Below the pieces are notes generated by a model. It searched no databases. It was not told the origin of the DNA and saw only the letters and a list, made by a program, of their open reading frames with translations. A stretch of 64,000 nt of DNA, taken from positions 310,001 to 374,000 of the forward strand of contig NZ_AJTZ01000005.1 of assembly GCF_000286075.1 (NCBI RefSeq), given 5' to 3'. Positions 15,990 to 25,635 of this stretch are shown here, in pieces; positions within the stretch are counted from its first letter, which is position 1; each line of letters opens with the position of its first letter. The translations under genes were made by a program, and so were the position numbers. Origin of the DNA: Streptococcus ratti FA-1 = DSM 20564 (lineage in GTDB: Bacteria > Bacillota > Bacilli > Lactobacillales > Streptococcaceae).

Positions 15990-18149
15990 TTATTTTTTCG
16001 AATCCGTATTTGCTGTTGATGAGGAGGCCTTGGTTTCTTCCGGGTGTAATTCCTTGTAACTTGGGGCTTTGTATAAATCTTGGGTTGATTTGTTGCCGTT
16101 TTTGCTATAAAGGCTGGTTGAATTTTTACCTAATTTCTTTTCAATTTTTTTCAGAGAAGCCAGAGAGTCATTCTTATATGAGATAGAACTGATATTCACC
16201 TGTTTTAGACCGCTGTCTTTATCAAAGCGCAGCAAGTCACCTGTTTGAATTTCGTCACTCATACTAAGCTGCTTATCAGCTGCTTTACGGAGTTCCTTAA
16301 GTTTTGCGGTTGTCGTTTCATCAGGGTTGGTGATTTCAACACCTGTCTTGGTATCATAGACCTGTCCGCTGTAGTTGGTATAGTTAGGGGTGATGTAGTT
16401 GCCTTCAGAGCGGAAAGCAACCAGCTGTTTATTAGCTGGAGACAGCAAATCTTGCCCTAATTCAATATAGTTTTTACTGTCAATTCCAAGCAGATGGAGC
16501 AGCGTTGGCAGAGCATCAACTTCACCGCCGTAGGTATTGCTGATAAAGCCCTTGTCTGTTCCAGGAACATGAATCATGTAAGGAACGCGCTGCAGCATGG
16601 CATTGTTGTATTCTGTCCATGTCTGTGGATCTTTGCCCAGAAGCGGTGCGAGGTCAGTATTTCTTGAATTTGCAATACCGTAATGGTCGCCGTACAAGAC
16701 AATAATGGAATTTTTATATAGACCGGAAGCTTTCAAATAGTCAAAGAAACTTTTGATTGCAGAGTCTAGATAATTAGCAGTTGCAAAATAACCATTTATG
16801 GTTTCGTCATCTGTCTTAGCAAGAGGGAAGCCCGTATCATCACCAGTCAGACTTTGGTAAGGGTAGTGATTAGATACGGTAATAAACTTGGTATAAAAAG
16901 GCTGCTGCAGATGCTCCAGATATTTAATGGAATCTGAGAACATGACTTTATCATTAAGACCGTACTGGAAGGAATTATCCTTGGTCATTTTAGACATGTA
17001 AGACTGATCAAAGAAATGCTGATAGCCTAATTGTTTGTAAGCATTGTTGCGATTCCAGAAAGTGCCGATATTACCATGAAAGACAGCACTGCTGTAGTTG
17101 TTGGTATCATTGAGGATGTGCGGTGCGGCCTGCTGGGTGTTGTCCCCTCCGTATTGGACGAAGAAAGATCCTTGGTTGAGGCCAAAAAGCGATGTTTCCA
17201 TGAGGGTTTCAGCATCAGATGTCTTTCCGGCTTTAACCTGATGGAAGAAGTTTGAAAATGCAAATGTTTCTTTGGAGTGGTAAAGAGAATTGAGGAAAGG
17301 CGTGACGACATACTCTTTGCCATCAACATTGAGCTTATAATCAATAAGGAACTGCTGGAAACTCTCCAAATGAAGGATGATGACATTCTTGCCCTTGGCA
17401 ATGCCATAATACTTAGAATTCGGAGCGGCATAATGTTCTTTGACATATTTCTTAACAGTTCCTAGCTCGTCAGCAGTTGCCTCAGACCGTACTTTTTGTG
17501 TTTGATAGGTTTGATTGGCACTGTAGGCACTAAAAGCCGGCAGACCTAAAGCACGAACAATGTAGACATTTGAAAAGCCGCGTGTCAGCAATTCGGGCCG
17601 GTCAATTTCGGCCATGAAAAGATTAATCGAAAAGAAAAGTCCTGATAGTGCTGAAATAGCAAAGCTGGCTCTTTTATTAAAAGGTCTTGGATCAAAAGAA
17701 ATTTTCTTGAGGGAAAAGAGCGTGATGAAGATGATGTAATCTAAAATGTAAATAGCATCCCAAGGTCTTAACAAATTAAGAGCCGAAGCTCCCAATCCGG
17801 CAGAAGTTTTACTGCTGGCAAGAGCTGCGCTGACCGTAATGAAATCCGAAAATTCTCTGAAGTAAATTGAATTTGCAAATAAAAGAACATTGAGCACAGT
17901 GTAAATGACAGCTGCGACGATGTAAAAAGCGCGCGTGTTTTTTATGTAAAGGCTCAGCCCCAGAAGCAGCAAAGATACTGGAATAGGATTAATCAGTGTT
18001 AAAAGAAGCTGATAGGAATTTCCTATGTCCAAACTAAAATCAATATTATAGGCCCACAGAGTTTTGAGCCAATAAATGAGCACAAGTGTCAAAATAAATC
18101 CTAAACGCGTCTTGACAACGCTCAGGAGAAATTTAACTATTTTTTTCAT
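15990..18149 (-). CDS. ltaS: Lipoteichoic acid synthase (LtaS-type, sulfatase fold)
   Basis: A 719-residue polytopic enzyme that polymerises glycerol phosphate from phosphatidylglycerol into the LTA backbone outside the cell. Five transmembrane helices occupy about residues 8-185. The extracellular sulfatase-like domain begins at KGKNVIILHLESFQQF (Glu, Mn2+ ligand). It contains the nucleophile Thr in VKAGKTSDAE, FHGNIGTFWNRN, and the metal-binding IVLYGDHYGI. A Lys/Ser-rich tail ends the protein. AAGGAAT precedes the ATG. This single-gene minus-strand unit provides the polymer that the dlt system elsewhere in the window decorates with D-alanine. Confidence 0.93.
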   Translation of the reverse strand: MKKIVKFLLSVVKTRLGFILTLVLIYWLKTLWAYNIDFSLDIGNSYQLLLTLINPIPVSLLLLGLSLYIKNTRAFYIVAAVIYTVLNVLLFANSIYFREFSDFITVSAALASSKTSAGLGASALNLLRPWDAIYILDYIIFITLFSLKKISFDPRPFNKRASFAISALSGLFFSINLFMAEIDRPELLTRGFSNVYIVRALGLPAFSAYSANQTYQTQKVRSEATADELGTVKKYVKEHYAAPNSKYYGIAKGKNVIILHLESFQQFLIDYKLNVDGKEYVVTPFLNSLYHSKETFAFSNFFHQVKAGKTSDAETLMETSLFGLNQGSFFVQYGGDNTQQAAPHILNDTNNYSSAVFHGNIGTFWNRNNAYKQLGYQHFFDQSYMSKMTKDNSFQYGLNDKVMFSDSIKYLEHLQQPFYTKFITVSNHYPYQSLTGDDTGFPLAKTDDETINGYFATANYLDSAIKSFFDYLKASGLYKNSIIVLYGDHYGIANSRNTDLAPLLGKDPQTWTEYNNAMLQRVPYMIHVPGTDKGFISNTYGGEVDALPTLLHLLGIDSKNYIELGQDLLSPANKQLVAFRSEGNYITPNYTNYSGQVYDTKTGVEITNPDETTTAKLKELRKAADKQLSMSDEIQTGDLLRFDKDSGLKQVNISSISYKNDSLASLKKIEKKLGKNSTSLYSKNGNKSTQDLYKAPSYKELHPEETKASSSTANTDSKK

Positions 18150-18262
18150 TATACCGATTCCTTATCATTATAAAGATAAAATCTCATTACTTGATTATAA
18201 CATAAATTTATTTTTGGCATATAGAAGAAATGTTTTTTAAGGGAGAAAATTTCTTAATTTTT

Positions 18263-18271
18263 TGTTATAAT
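18263..18271 (+). promoter_or_regulatory. Extended -10 promoter next to the methyltransferase start
   Basis: TGTTATAAT (18263-18271) predicts a transcription start near 18278, one base before the ATG at 18279. No clear -35 is visible. Confidence 0.5.
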
Positions 18272-18278
18272 GATTGTT

Positions 18279-19436
18279 ATGAATAGACTTAGGGTGAGCT
18301 TTTCAGCGGAAAAAAAGATTAAGCTGGGAATTCAGTTATTAAGCAGTAAAGATTTTCCCCATATAAGGCTGACTGACCAGATGGTTTATCTGTATTCTCA
18401 GGCGGACAGTTTTTTAGGGACTGCTTACCTGTCCAAGCAAAATAAGGGAGTCGGCTGGTTGCTGTCATCCAAAAAGGTGACACTGGATCAGGCTTATTTT
18501 GTTGAATTGTTTCAAAAGGCTAAAGAAAAGCGGGAAGCTCTGGCAAATTCGGATTTAACGACAGCCTATCGTCTTTTCAATCAGGATGGCGATTTTTTTG
18601 GCGGTATGACTGTTGACCGTTACGGGCAGTTTGCTCTTTTTTCTTGGTACAATGCTTTTGTTTATCAGCTGAGAGATCAGATTACAGCTGCCTTTTGTCA
18701 GGTGTACCCAGAATTTTTGGGGGCCTATGAAAAAATTCGTTTCAAAGGACCTGATTACGAATCGGCTCATTTATACGGAAAAGAGGCACCTAGGCATTTT
18801 GTTGTTACAGAAAATGGTGTGTCTTACAGCGTTTTTTTGAATGATGGCTTGATGACAGGTATTTTTTTGGATCAGCGTCAAGTGCGTAACAGCCTAGTAA
18901 ATGGCTTGGCCGCTGGGAAAAGAGTCTTAAATTTATTCTCTTATACAGCTGCTTTTTCTGTTGCCGCTGCTATGGGCGGAGCTCTTGAGACAGTATCAGT
19001 GGACTTGGCTAAGCGTTCTAAAGAGCTTTCTTTAGAGCATTTTCAGGCCAATTATTTGGATATGGCTCAGCATCAGCTGCTTGTTATGGATGTTTTTGAG
19101 TATTTCAAATACGCTAAGCGACATCAGCTGACCTTTGATGTTCTCATTATTGATCCACCGAGTTTTGCGAGAAACAAAAAAGCGACCTTTTCTGTTTCAA
19201 AAGATTACCATAAGTTAATTAGTCAGGGACTGGAGATTTTATCTGAAGGCGGTCTTATTATTGCTTCAACAAATGCTTCTAATATGACAGTGCCTCAGTT
19301 TAAAAAACAAATTGAAAAAGGTTTTGAGAAACAAAAACACGCTTATCTTGACTTACAGCAGTTACCCAGTGATTTTGCAGTAAATCCAAAAGATGAAAGC
19401 AGCAATTATTTAAAAGTATTTACAATAAAGGTTTAG
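18279..19436 (+). CDS. Class I SAM-dependent rRNA methyltransferase, RlmI/YwbD-like
   Basis: About 385 residues with an N-terminal PUA-like RNA-binding domain (about 1-75), a linker of the RFO type (YRLFNQDGDFFGGMTVDRYG), and a Rossmann methyltransferase domain. In the latter VLNLFSYTAAFSVAAA is the SAM loop, SVDLAKRSKELS contains the acidic ribose contact, and DVLIIDPPSF is motif IV. RlmI methylates a cytosine of 23S rRNA at C5; whether this homologue uses the same site is unknown. ATG at 18270 overlaps the -10 element, so 18279 is preferred. No Shine-Dalgarno is seen, so the mRNA may be leaderless. aroD starts 6 bp downstream. Confidence 0.85.
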   Translation: MNRLRVSFSAEKKIKLGIQLLSSKDFPHIRLTDQMVYLYSQADSFLGTAYLSKQNKGVGWLLSSKKVTLDQAYFVELFQKAKEKREALANSDLTTAYRLFNQDGDFFGGMTVDRYGQFALFSWYNAFVYQLRDQITAAFCQVYPEFLGAYEKIRFKGPDYESAHLYGKEAPRHFVVTENGVSYSVFLNDGLMTGIFLDQRQVRNSLVNGLAAGKRVLNLFSYTAAFSVAAAMGGALETVSVDLAKRSKELSLEHFQANYLDMAQHQLLVMDVFEYFKYAKRHQLTFDVLIIDPPSFARNKKATFSVSKDYHKLISQGLEILSEGGLIIASTNASNMTVPQFKKQIEKGFEKQKHAYLDLQQLPSDFAVNPKDESSNYLKVFTIKV

Positions 19437-19442
19437 TTATTT

Positions 19443-20120
19443 ATGAAAATAGTAGTTCCTGTTATGCCTCGAGATATTGACGAGGTTAATCAGCTTGATT
19501 TAGCAAAAATTAGCAGCGCTGACATCATTGAATGGCGGGCAGATTATCTGTCTAAGGATGACATTCTGACAGTAGCTCCGGCTATTTTTGAAAAATTTGC
19601 AGGGCGTGAAGTCATCTTCACCCTGCGGACAGAAAAAGAGGGCGGCAATATATCGCTGACCAGTTCGGAATATCTTGCAATTATTCGTGATATTGCAACT
19701 CTTTATCAGCCGGATTATATTGATTTTGAGTATTTTTCTTATCGTGAAGTCCTAAAAGAAATGTACGATTTTTCTAATTTAGTTCTGTCCTATCATAATT
19801 TTAAAGAAACTCCTGAAAATTTGATGGAGGTATTTTCGGAACTGACAGCTCTGGCACCGCGTGTGGTGAAGATAGCTGTCATGCCGCAAAATGAACAGGA
19901 TGTCCTTGATTTGATGAACTATACGAGAGGGTTCAAAACCTTGAATCCTGAGCAGGACTATGTTACCGTGTCCATGTCCAAATTAGGACAGGTATCGCGT
20001 TTAGCGGGTGATTTAACAGGCAGCTCGTGGACTTTTGCCAGTTTGGAGCAAGAAAGCGCTCCAGGGCAGGTTTCATTGACAGATATGCGCAAAATTAAGG
20101 AGGTTTTAGATGCAAATTGA
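19443..20120 (+). CDS. aroD: 3-dehydroquinate dehydratase, type I
   Basis: A 225-residue class I aldolase-type enzyme, third step of the shikimate pathway (3-dehydroquinate to 3-dehydroshikimate). Typical features are [19 protein letters not shown], the catalytic His in LSYHNF, and the Schiff-base Lys in [10 protein letters not shown]. It is the first gene of a tight run aroD-aroE-aroB-aroC; its end overlaps the aroE start by 11 bp, implying translational coupling. Confidence 0.95.
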   Translation: MKIVVPVMPRDIDEVNQLDLAKISSADIIEWRADYLSKDDILTVAPAIFEKFAGREVIFTLRTEKEGGNISLTSSEYLAIIRDIATLYQPDYIDFEYFSYREVLKEMYDFSNLVLSYHNFKETPENLMEVFSELTALAPRVVKIAVMPQNEQDVLDLMNYTRGFKTLNPEQDYVTVSMSKLGQVSRLAGDLTGSSWTFASLEQESAPGQVSLTDMRKIKEVLDAN

Positions 20121-20979
20121 CGGTCATACGCGTTTAGCAGCAGTTGTTGCGACACCAATTAAACATTCTATTTCACCATTTATTCATAATTATGCCTTTG
20201 ATAAAACGGGTGTCAACGGCGTTTATGTAGCTTGGGATATTCCAGAGTCTGAACTTGAGGCTACTGCGGAAAATGTCAAACGTTATGATATGTTCGGTAT
20301 TAATATTTCTATGCCTTACAAGCAAGCTGTTATTCCTTATCTTGATGAGATAACAGAAGCAGCTGACCTAATTGGAGCGGTCAATACGGTTGTCAATCAA
20401 GATGGCAGACTCTTAGGTTACAATACAGATGGGCTGGGCTTTTTTAGAAGTCTGAGTGTTTTTGCTGATTTTGATGTTAAGGGTAAGGTGATGACTATTC
20501 TTGGCGGCGGAGGTGCTGCAACAGCTCTTATTGCTCAGGCCGCCATCAATGGTGCTGCAAAGATTAATATTTTTAATCAGACAGAGTTTTTACAGGAAAC
20601 TAAGGAAAAGGCTCAGCGGATTTCTAGTAAAACGGGTGTTCCTCTTGACGTTTTTCCGGTTGAAGATGTGGATTTAATTCAGGAAAAAGTTTTAGAATCA
20701 GACTTATTTGTCAATGCTACCAGTGTTGGTATGGATGGCGAATCCATGATCATTGACGAAAATTTTGAATTTCCTGAGAATATCATGGTTGCCGATGTTA
20801 TTTACCAGCCTTTTGAAACTCCGTTTTTGAAGTTGGTACGCAGCCGCGGCCTAAAGGCTGTCAATGGTTTGGGGATGCTTTTATTTCAGGCAGCAGAAGC
20901 TTTTGAGCTCTGGACAGGAAAAGAAATGCCCAGTCAGGAAATTTGGCAGGCTTTAGAGGAAAAGTATAAAACAAAATAA
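20110..20979 (+). CDS. aroE: Shikimate dehydrogenase
   Basis: A 289-residue NADPH enzyme that reduces 3-dehydroshikimate to shikimate. Substrate-site motifs are [12 protein letters not shown], the catalytic Lys in [11 protein letters not shown], and the Asp in [11 protein letters not shown]. The nucleotide-binding loop is [12 protein letters not shown], and [18 protein letters not shown] lies near the end. The Shine-Dalgarno AAGGAGG lies within the end of aroD. Confidence 0.96.
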   Translation: MQIDGHTRLAAVVATPIKHSISPFIHNYAFDKTGVNGVYVAWDIPESELEATAENVKRYDMFGINISMPYKQAVIPYLDEITEAADLIGAVNTVVNQDGRLLGYNTDGLGFFRSLSVFADFDVKGKVMTILGGGGAATALIAQAAINGAAKINIFNQTEFLQETKEKAQRISSKTGVPLDVFPVEDVDLIQEKVLESDLFVNATSVGMDGESMIIDENFEFPENIMVADVIYQPFETPFLKLVRSRGLKAVNGLGMLLFQAAEAFELWTGKEMPSQEIWQALEEKYKTK

Positions 20980-20992
20980 AATAGGTGATTTT

Positions 20993-22060
20993 ATGAAATT
21001 AAATGTTAATCTCCCTGATGCTCCCTATGACATTATGATTGAAAAGGGCAGTTTATCCAAGGTCGGCCAATGGGTCAAGACACTTTGGAAGCCGCAAAAA
21101 ATTGCTATCATTACTGACAATCGTGTCGGAGGTTTCTATGCTGAAAAAGTAAAACTCAGCCTTGAAGATGCAGGATACGAAGTGGTTGTTTTTGATTTTT
21201 TAGAGGGTGAAGCCAGAAAAAATTTAACAACAGTTAATAAGGCTTATGAATTCTTAGTAAAACAAGGAATGACCAGAAGCGATGGGATTATTGCTCTTGG
21301 CGGCGGTGTTGTTGGAGACTTAGCAGGATTCGTTGCTTCAACCTATATGCGCGGTGTTCACTTTTTACAAATTCCGACCAGTTTAACGGCCCAAGTAGAT
21401 TCATCTATTGGCGGTAAGACAGGTGTTAACACACCCTTTGCTAAAAATATGGTGGGGACCTTTACCCAGCCTGACGGTGTTCTGATTGATCCGGATACTC
21501 TCAAGACGCTTGGCAAACGTGAACTGATTGAAGGCATGGGTGAGGTTATCAAATACGGTTTGATTGCTGATGTGCCCTTGTGGGAAAAATTGGAGGCTCT
21601 GGATGGTTCTGCAGATTCCATCTTAGAAAATTCTGAGATGATTATTTACCATTCCTGTGATGTTAAGCGAAAAATCGTTATCGAAGATGAGCTGGATAAC
21701 GGCGTTCGTCTTTACCTCAATTTTGGTCATACAATAGGGCATGCGATTGAGCAGACAGCTGGCTACGGCAAGGTCATGCATGGTGAAGCTGTTGCCATTG
21801 GTATGGTACAGGTTTCCCGTGTTGCTGAAAAAAAGGGCCTTATGTCTGAGGGAGTAACAGATAAAATTGAGGCCATGTGTTCTAAGTTTGGTTTGCCGAC
21901 TGACTATGAGCCATGGGACATTGAATCGATGTATCAAGCTTTGAGACATGATAAAAAAGCGCGCGGTCAAATGATTAAGATGGTTATTGTTCCTCAGTTG
22001 GGGCAGGCTGCTATCAATGAAATCAGTCTGGAAGAGATGAAGGAGTACTTGGAGAAGTAA
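20993..22060 (+). CDS. aroB: 3-dehydroquinate synthase
   Basis: A 355-residue NAD- and metal-dependent enzyme converting DAHP to 3-dehydroquinate, the second shikimate step. NAD-binding [41 protein letters not shown], and the metal-site motifs GEVIKYGLI and [11 protein letters not shown] are present. It ends 1 bp before aroC starts. No DAHP synthase gene is in the window. Confidence 0.96.
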   Translation: MKLNVNLPDAPYDIMIEKGSLSKVGQWVKTLWKPQKIAIITDNRVGGFYAEKVKLSLEDAGYEVVVFDFLEGEARKNLTTVNKAYEFLVKQGMTRSDGIIALGGGVVGDLAGFVASTYMRGVHFLQIPTSLTAQVDSSIGGKTGVNTPFAKNMVGTFTQPDGVLIDPDTLKTLGKRELIEGMGEVIKYGLIADVPLWEKLEALDGSADSILENSEMIIYHSCDVKRKIVIEDELDNGVRLYLNFGHTIGHAIEQTAGYGKVMHGEAVAIGMVQVSRVAEKKGLMSEGVTDKIEAMCSKFGLPTDYEPWDIESMYQALRHDKKARGQMIKMVIVPQLGQAAINEISLEEMKEYLEK

Positions 22061-22061
22061 G

Positions 22062-23228
22062 ATGAGATATTTCACAGCTGGGGAGTCGCACGGCCCTCGT
22101 CTGACAGCTATTATTGAAGGAGTACCAGCAGGTTTGCCTTTGACTGCTGAATACATTAATGCTGAATTGAAGCGCCGTCAAGGAGGCTATGGCCGCGGCG
22201 GACGTATGAAAATTGAATCCGATCAGGTCGAAATCACATCAGGTGTCCGTCATGGTTTAACAATGGGAAGTCCAATTACACTTAATGTTACCAACAGAGA
22301 CTTTAAGAACTGGACTGAAATCATGAGTGCTGCTGATATTGAGAAAAAGAAAAAATCTATTCGCAAGCTGACCAAGCCGCGTCCGGGGCACGCAGATTTA
22401 GTGGGTGGCATGAAATACCGTTTTTCTGATTTGCGTAATAGCTTAGAGCGCTCCAGCGCGCGTGAAACAACCATGCGTGTCGCAGTAGGAGCAGTGGCTA
22501 AAAGGATTTTAGAAGAAGTCGGCATGGATCTTGCCAGCCATATTGTGGTCTTTGGCGGGATTGAAATTGATGTCCCCGAAAATCTAACAGTAGCTGAAAT
22601 CAAAGAGCGTGCACGTCAATCAGAGGTTTCTATTGTTAATCAGGATCGTGAACAAGAGATTAAAGACTATATTGACCAAATCAAGAAAGAAGGCAATACT
22701 ATTGGCGGTGTCATTGAAACAGTCGTTGGCGGCGTGCCTGTGGGACTAGGTTCCTATGTTCAATGGGATCGCAAACTAGATGCTAAAATAGCACAGGGTG
22801 TTGTTTCCATTAATGCTTTCAAAGGTGTCGAGTTTGGTTTAGGGTTTAAGGATGGCTATCTTAAAGGCAGTGATGTCATGGATGAGATTGTCTGGTCTAA
22901 AGAGGATGGCTATACTCGCAAATCCAATAATCTCGGTGGTTTCGAAGGTGGTATGACCAATGGTCAGCCTATCGTTGTCCGCGGTGTTATGAAGCCGATT
23001 CCGACACTCTATAAACCTTTGATGAGTGTTGATACGGAGACACATGAGCCTTACAAGGCCAGTGTAGAACGCTCAGATCCGACAGCTGTTCCTGCAGCTG
23101 CAGTTGTTATGGAAAGTGTAGTTGCAACTGTTTTGGCAGCAGAAGTTCTGGATAAGTTTTCTTCTGATAATATGGAAGAACTGAAGGAAGCAGTCGAGCG
23201 CCATCAACAATTTGTCAAAGCCTTTTAA
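22062..23228 (+). CDS. aroC: Chorismate synthase
   Basis: A 388-residue FMN-dependent enzyme that makes chorismate from EPSP. The N-terminal [54 protein letters not shown] and the late [18 protein letters not shown] and [10 protein letters not shown] match the family signatures. Length is typical for Gram-positive enzymes. It is coupled to aroB with a 1-bp gap. Confidence 0.97.
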   Translation: MRYFTAGESHGPRLTAIIEGVPAGLPLTAEYINAELKRRQGGYGRGGRMKIESDQVEITSGVRHGLTMGSPITLNVTNRDFKNWTEIMSAADIEKKKKSIRKLTKPRPGHADLVGGMKYRFSDLRNSLERSSARETTMRVAVGAVAKRILEEVGMDLASHIVVFGGIEIDVPENLTVAEIKERARQSEVSIVNQDREQEIKDYIDQIKKEGNTIGGVIETVVGGVPVGLGSYVQWDRKLDAKIAQGVVSINAFKGVEFGLGFKDGYLKGSDVMDEIVWSKEDGYTRKSNNLGGFEGGMTNGQPIVVRGVMKPIPTLYKPLMSVDTETHEPYKASVERSDPTAVPAAAVVMESVVATVLAAEVLDKFSSDNMEELKEAVERHQQFVKAF

Positions 23229-23303
23229 CGTTTGAAGAATTTGCGAAACTAGCGGAATTTTTTCAAAGTTAGAAACAGCAGCTGACTTGGTTTGGAGAAA
23301 AAG

Positions 23304-24410
23304 ATGGAAGAAAAAACTATTTATGTAGCAGGTTTAGGTCTGATTGGCGCTTCTCTTGCTTTAGGGATTAAGCGCGGGCATCCAGACTATAAAGTGATTG
23401 GCTATAATCGCTCTGATAAGTCGCGTGAAGTTGCTCTGGAGCGCGGAATTGTTGATGAGGCTACATCTGACTTTAAAGAATTTGCTCCTTTGGCAGATAT
23501 TATTATCTTGGCAGTGCCGATTAAACAAACAATCGATTTTATCAAAATTTTGGCAAATTTGGATTTAAAAGAAAATGTTATTATTACAGATGCCGGTTCT
23601 ACCAAATTTGAAATTGTCAAGGCTGCAGAGCATTACCTTAAAGATAAGCCTATCCAGTTTGCAGGCAGCCATCCGATGGCTGGAAGCCATAAATCAGGAG
23701 CTATCGCAGCAGACGTCAATCTCTTTGAAAATGCTTATTACATCTTTTCGCCGTCGAGTCTGACTAAAGCTGATACCATACCTGCTTTACAAGATCTTTT
23801 ATCAGGTCTGCATGCTAGATATGTTGAAATTGATGCAGCAGAACACGATCAAGTGACTAGCCAAATCAGTCATTTTCCCCATATTATTGCTTCAAGCCTG
23901 ATGGAGCAGGCAGGTGACTTTTCAGAGAGCCACGAAATGACCAAGCACTTTGCTGCGGGCGGTTTTCGCGATATGACGCGCATTGCAGAAAGTGAACCTG
24001 GCATGTGGACGAGCATTCTGTTGACGAATTCTCAAGCCGTTTTAGATCGCATTGAAAATTTCAAGCAGCGGCTGGATGGAATTTCTGATTTAATTAAAGC
24101 TAAAGATGAAGATGCCATTTGGGAATTCTTTAATCGAGGCCGGCAAATTCGTAAAAATATGGAAATCCACAAACGCGCAGGTGTTGACAGCTTTTATGAT
24201 CTTTATGTTGATGTTCCCGATGAAGAAAATGTTATTTTGGAAATTTTGGAGCTGCTGAGAGGCACCTCTTTGGTTAATATCCGCATTAATGAAGAGAATC
24301 GAGAAGATATTAACGGGATTTTGCAGATTTCATTCAAGAATGAGCGCGATCTTAAACGTGCTGAGGGGCTCATTCGTAAACATACCAACTATCGTGTTTA
24401 TTTAAATTAA
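23304..24410 (+). CDS. tyrA: Prephenate dehydrogenase with C-terminal ACT domain
   Basis: A 368-residue enzyme of tyrosine synthesis that oxidatively decarboxylates prephenate with NAD. It has the dinucleotide loop [14 protein letters not shown], the active-site [29 protein letters not shown], and an ACT domain at about 295-365 ([14 protein letters not shown]...) likely for tyrosine feedback. The start at 23304 has GGAG 6 nt upstream; the TTG 12 bp earlier overlaps that site and is rejected. Confidence 0.94.
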   Translation: MEEKTIYVAGLGLIGASLALGIKRGHPDYKVIGYNRSDKSREVALERGIVDEATSDFKEFAPLADIIILAVPIKQTIDFIKILANLDLKENVIITDAGSTKFEIVKAAEHYLKDKPIQFAGSHPMAGSHKSGAIAADVNLFENAYYIFSPSSLTKADTIPALQDLLSGLHARYVEIDAAEHDQVTSQISHFPHIIASSLMEQAGDFSESHEMTKHFAAGGFRDMTRIAESEPGMWTSILLTNSQAVLDRIENFKQRLDGISDLIKAKDEDAIWEFFNRGRQIRKNMEIHKRAGVDSFYDLYVDVPDEENVILEILELLRGTSLVNIRINEENREDINGILQISFKNERDLKRAEGLIRKHTNYRVYLN

Positions 24411-24420
24411 AGGAGACAAT

Positions 24421-24771
24421 ATGACAGTAAATGTATATGATTTAGCAAATGATTTGGAGCGCGCTATTCGTGCTTTGCCTGAGTATCAAGCCGTTTCAGC
24501 GGTTAAATCTAAAATTGACGCGGATGAAGAGGCCAAAAAACTGTGGTCTGAGTTTACAGAATTTCAAATGAAAATTCAAGGGCTTATGCAGACAGGTCAA
24601 ATGCCAACACCTGAAATTCAAGAAGAAATGCAAAGTTTCGGTCAAAAAATTGAAGCCAATCCACTCTTAAAAGAATATGCTGAATCTCAGCAGGCTCTGG
24701 GTGTTTATATTAATGATATTGAACGTATTGTTTTTCAGCCTCTTCAAGATCTGGCTAAAACAGACGCCTAA
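24421..24771 (+). CDS. YlbF/UPF0342 family protein
   Basis: A 116-residue, all-helical acidic protein ([46 protein letters not shown]) of the YlbF/YmcA/YheA superfamily. Relatives in Bacillus act with RNase Y in mRNA maturation; for this subgroup the role is not established. It starts 10 bp after tyrA with AAAGGAG and belongs to the aromatic transcription unit. The unit ends at the terminator-like repeat 24796-24831. Confidence 0.8.
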   Translation: MTVNVYDLANDLERAIRALPEYQAVSAVKSKIDADEEAKKLWSEFTEFQMKIQGLMQTGQMPTPEIQEEMQSFGQKIEANPLLKEYAESQQALGVYINDIERIVFQPLQDLAKTDA

Positions 24772-24795
24772 ATATCAAGTATTGATCAGACAGTG

Positions 24796-24831
24796 TTTTA
24801 AAAGGCAGGATGAATTATCTGTCTTTTAAAA
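24796..24831 (+). terminator. Terminator after the aroD-tyrA-YlbF unit
   Basis: TTTTAAAAGGCAG pairs with CTGTCTTTTAAAA (one G-U) around a 10-nt loop. Confidence 0.65.
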
Positions 24832-24909
24832 ATCAGTTAATTATTAAACAAAATCCCTCATTAGATGAATATCTATGAAGTAATAATTCCAAAAAGTTAA
24901 ATATTATAT

Positions 24910-25045
24910 TTAAGCTAAGGATTGAGTTCTGTACTGGACAGGACTCAGTCCTTTTGGCTTTAGTGTGATGCGTTTATTGTTGTAATAGTCAATGTAGTCT
25001 GAAATAGGAGTTTTCAATTCTTCAAGAGAAGACAACGTCTTCTCA
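24910..25045 (-). mobile_element. IS3/IS150-type transposase C-terminal remnant
   Basis: The minus-strand frame reads a typical IS3-family OrfB end: FEKTLSSLEELKTPISDYID, YYNNKRITLKPKGLSP, VQYRTQSLA and a stop. Only about 45 residues remain. The catalytic DDE core and OrfA are missing. The fragment ends where the truncated ArsR gene begins, so a recombination at about 25040 removed both 5' parts. Confidence 0.8.
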
Positions 25046-25294
25046 AATCCTGTGAGGCGGGAGAGTTTGGATTTGTTAAAGGCAGGCAAGCTGTCTGCTG
25101 AGGAGATAGCAGAGCAGTTTGATTTGGCTGCTGCCACGAGTTTCAATTACCATAAGGTTTTAAAACAGTCCGATTTGACTTTGGCAACAGGTGAGAAAAA
25201 TTTTATGTACTATGAGTTGAACACCTCGGTTCTTGAAGAAGGGCTGGTCTGGTTGGCTGACTTGAAAGGAAGTAAAGACGATGAAAATGAATAA
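25037..25294 (+). pseudogene. ArsR-family repressor (SdpR-like), 5' end missing
   Basis: The in-frame sequence starts abruptly at SNPVRRESLDLLKAGKLSAE, the beginning of the ArsR/SmtB winged helix. It continues through EIAEQFDLAAATSFNYHK (recognition region) and YYELNTSVLEEGLVWLADL. About 8-10 N-terminal residues and the natural start are missing because the IS3 remnant abuts the gene. A GTG at 25052 could still allow translation. The stop overlaps the ATG of the sdpI-like gene, the usual sdpR-sdpI coupling. Confidence 0.75.
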
Positions 25295-25578
25295 AAAATT
25301 AGTGGTATTGACGAGTTTGCTTACTCTGCTGCCTGTTTTGATTGGCTGCTTCCTATGGTCACGATTGCCAGAAACGGTAGCAACACATTTTAGCTTATCA
25401 GGTAAAGCAGATGGTTTTAGCAACCGTTTGTTTACAATGTTTGGACTTCCGTTCTTTCTTTCTACCATTTGTCAAGTTTATCAACGGTTTTGAGAACTAT
25501 TTTTTAAAGATATAGTAGATGTTTAAAGTCTACTGTATCTTTTTAAGTTGTTTAAATCTAAAAAGTGTACACTAAAAC

Positions 25579-25613
25579 AACACCTTATTTTGTGATTTTT
25601 TTGATAAGGTGTT
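25579..25613 (-). terminator. Hairpin downstream of the IS110 transposase
   Basis: AACACCTTAT (25579-25588) and ATAAGGTGTT (25604-25613) form a 10-bp perfect stem 22 bp past the transposase stop. A second imperfect hairpin, 14 bp, lies at 25506-25542. They may terminate transcription or be the structured right end of the element. Confidence 0.5.
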
Positions 25614-25635
25614 ACAATAATAGTGCATAACCCCT

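Noticed and set aside
15800..16186. 128-codon plus-strand ORF overlapping the ltaS 3' end
   Set aside because: It runs through the ltaS terminator and into antisense of ltaS, has no ribosome site and no recognisable family.
23292..23303. TTG start for tyrA
   Set aside because: It overlaps the GGAG ribosome site that serves the ATG at 23304, and family members begin just before the NAD-binding loop.
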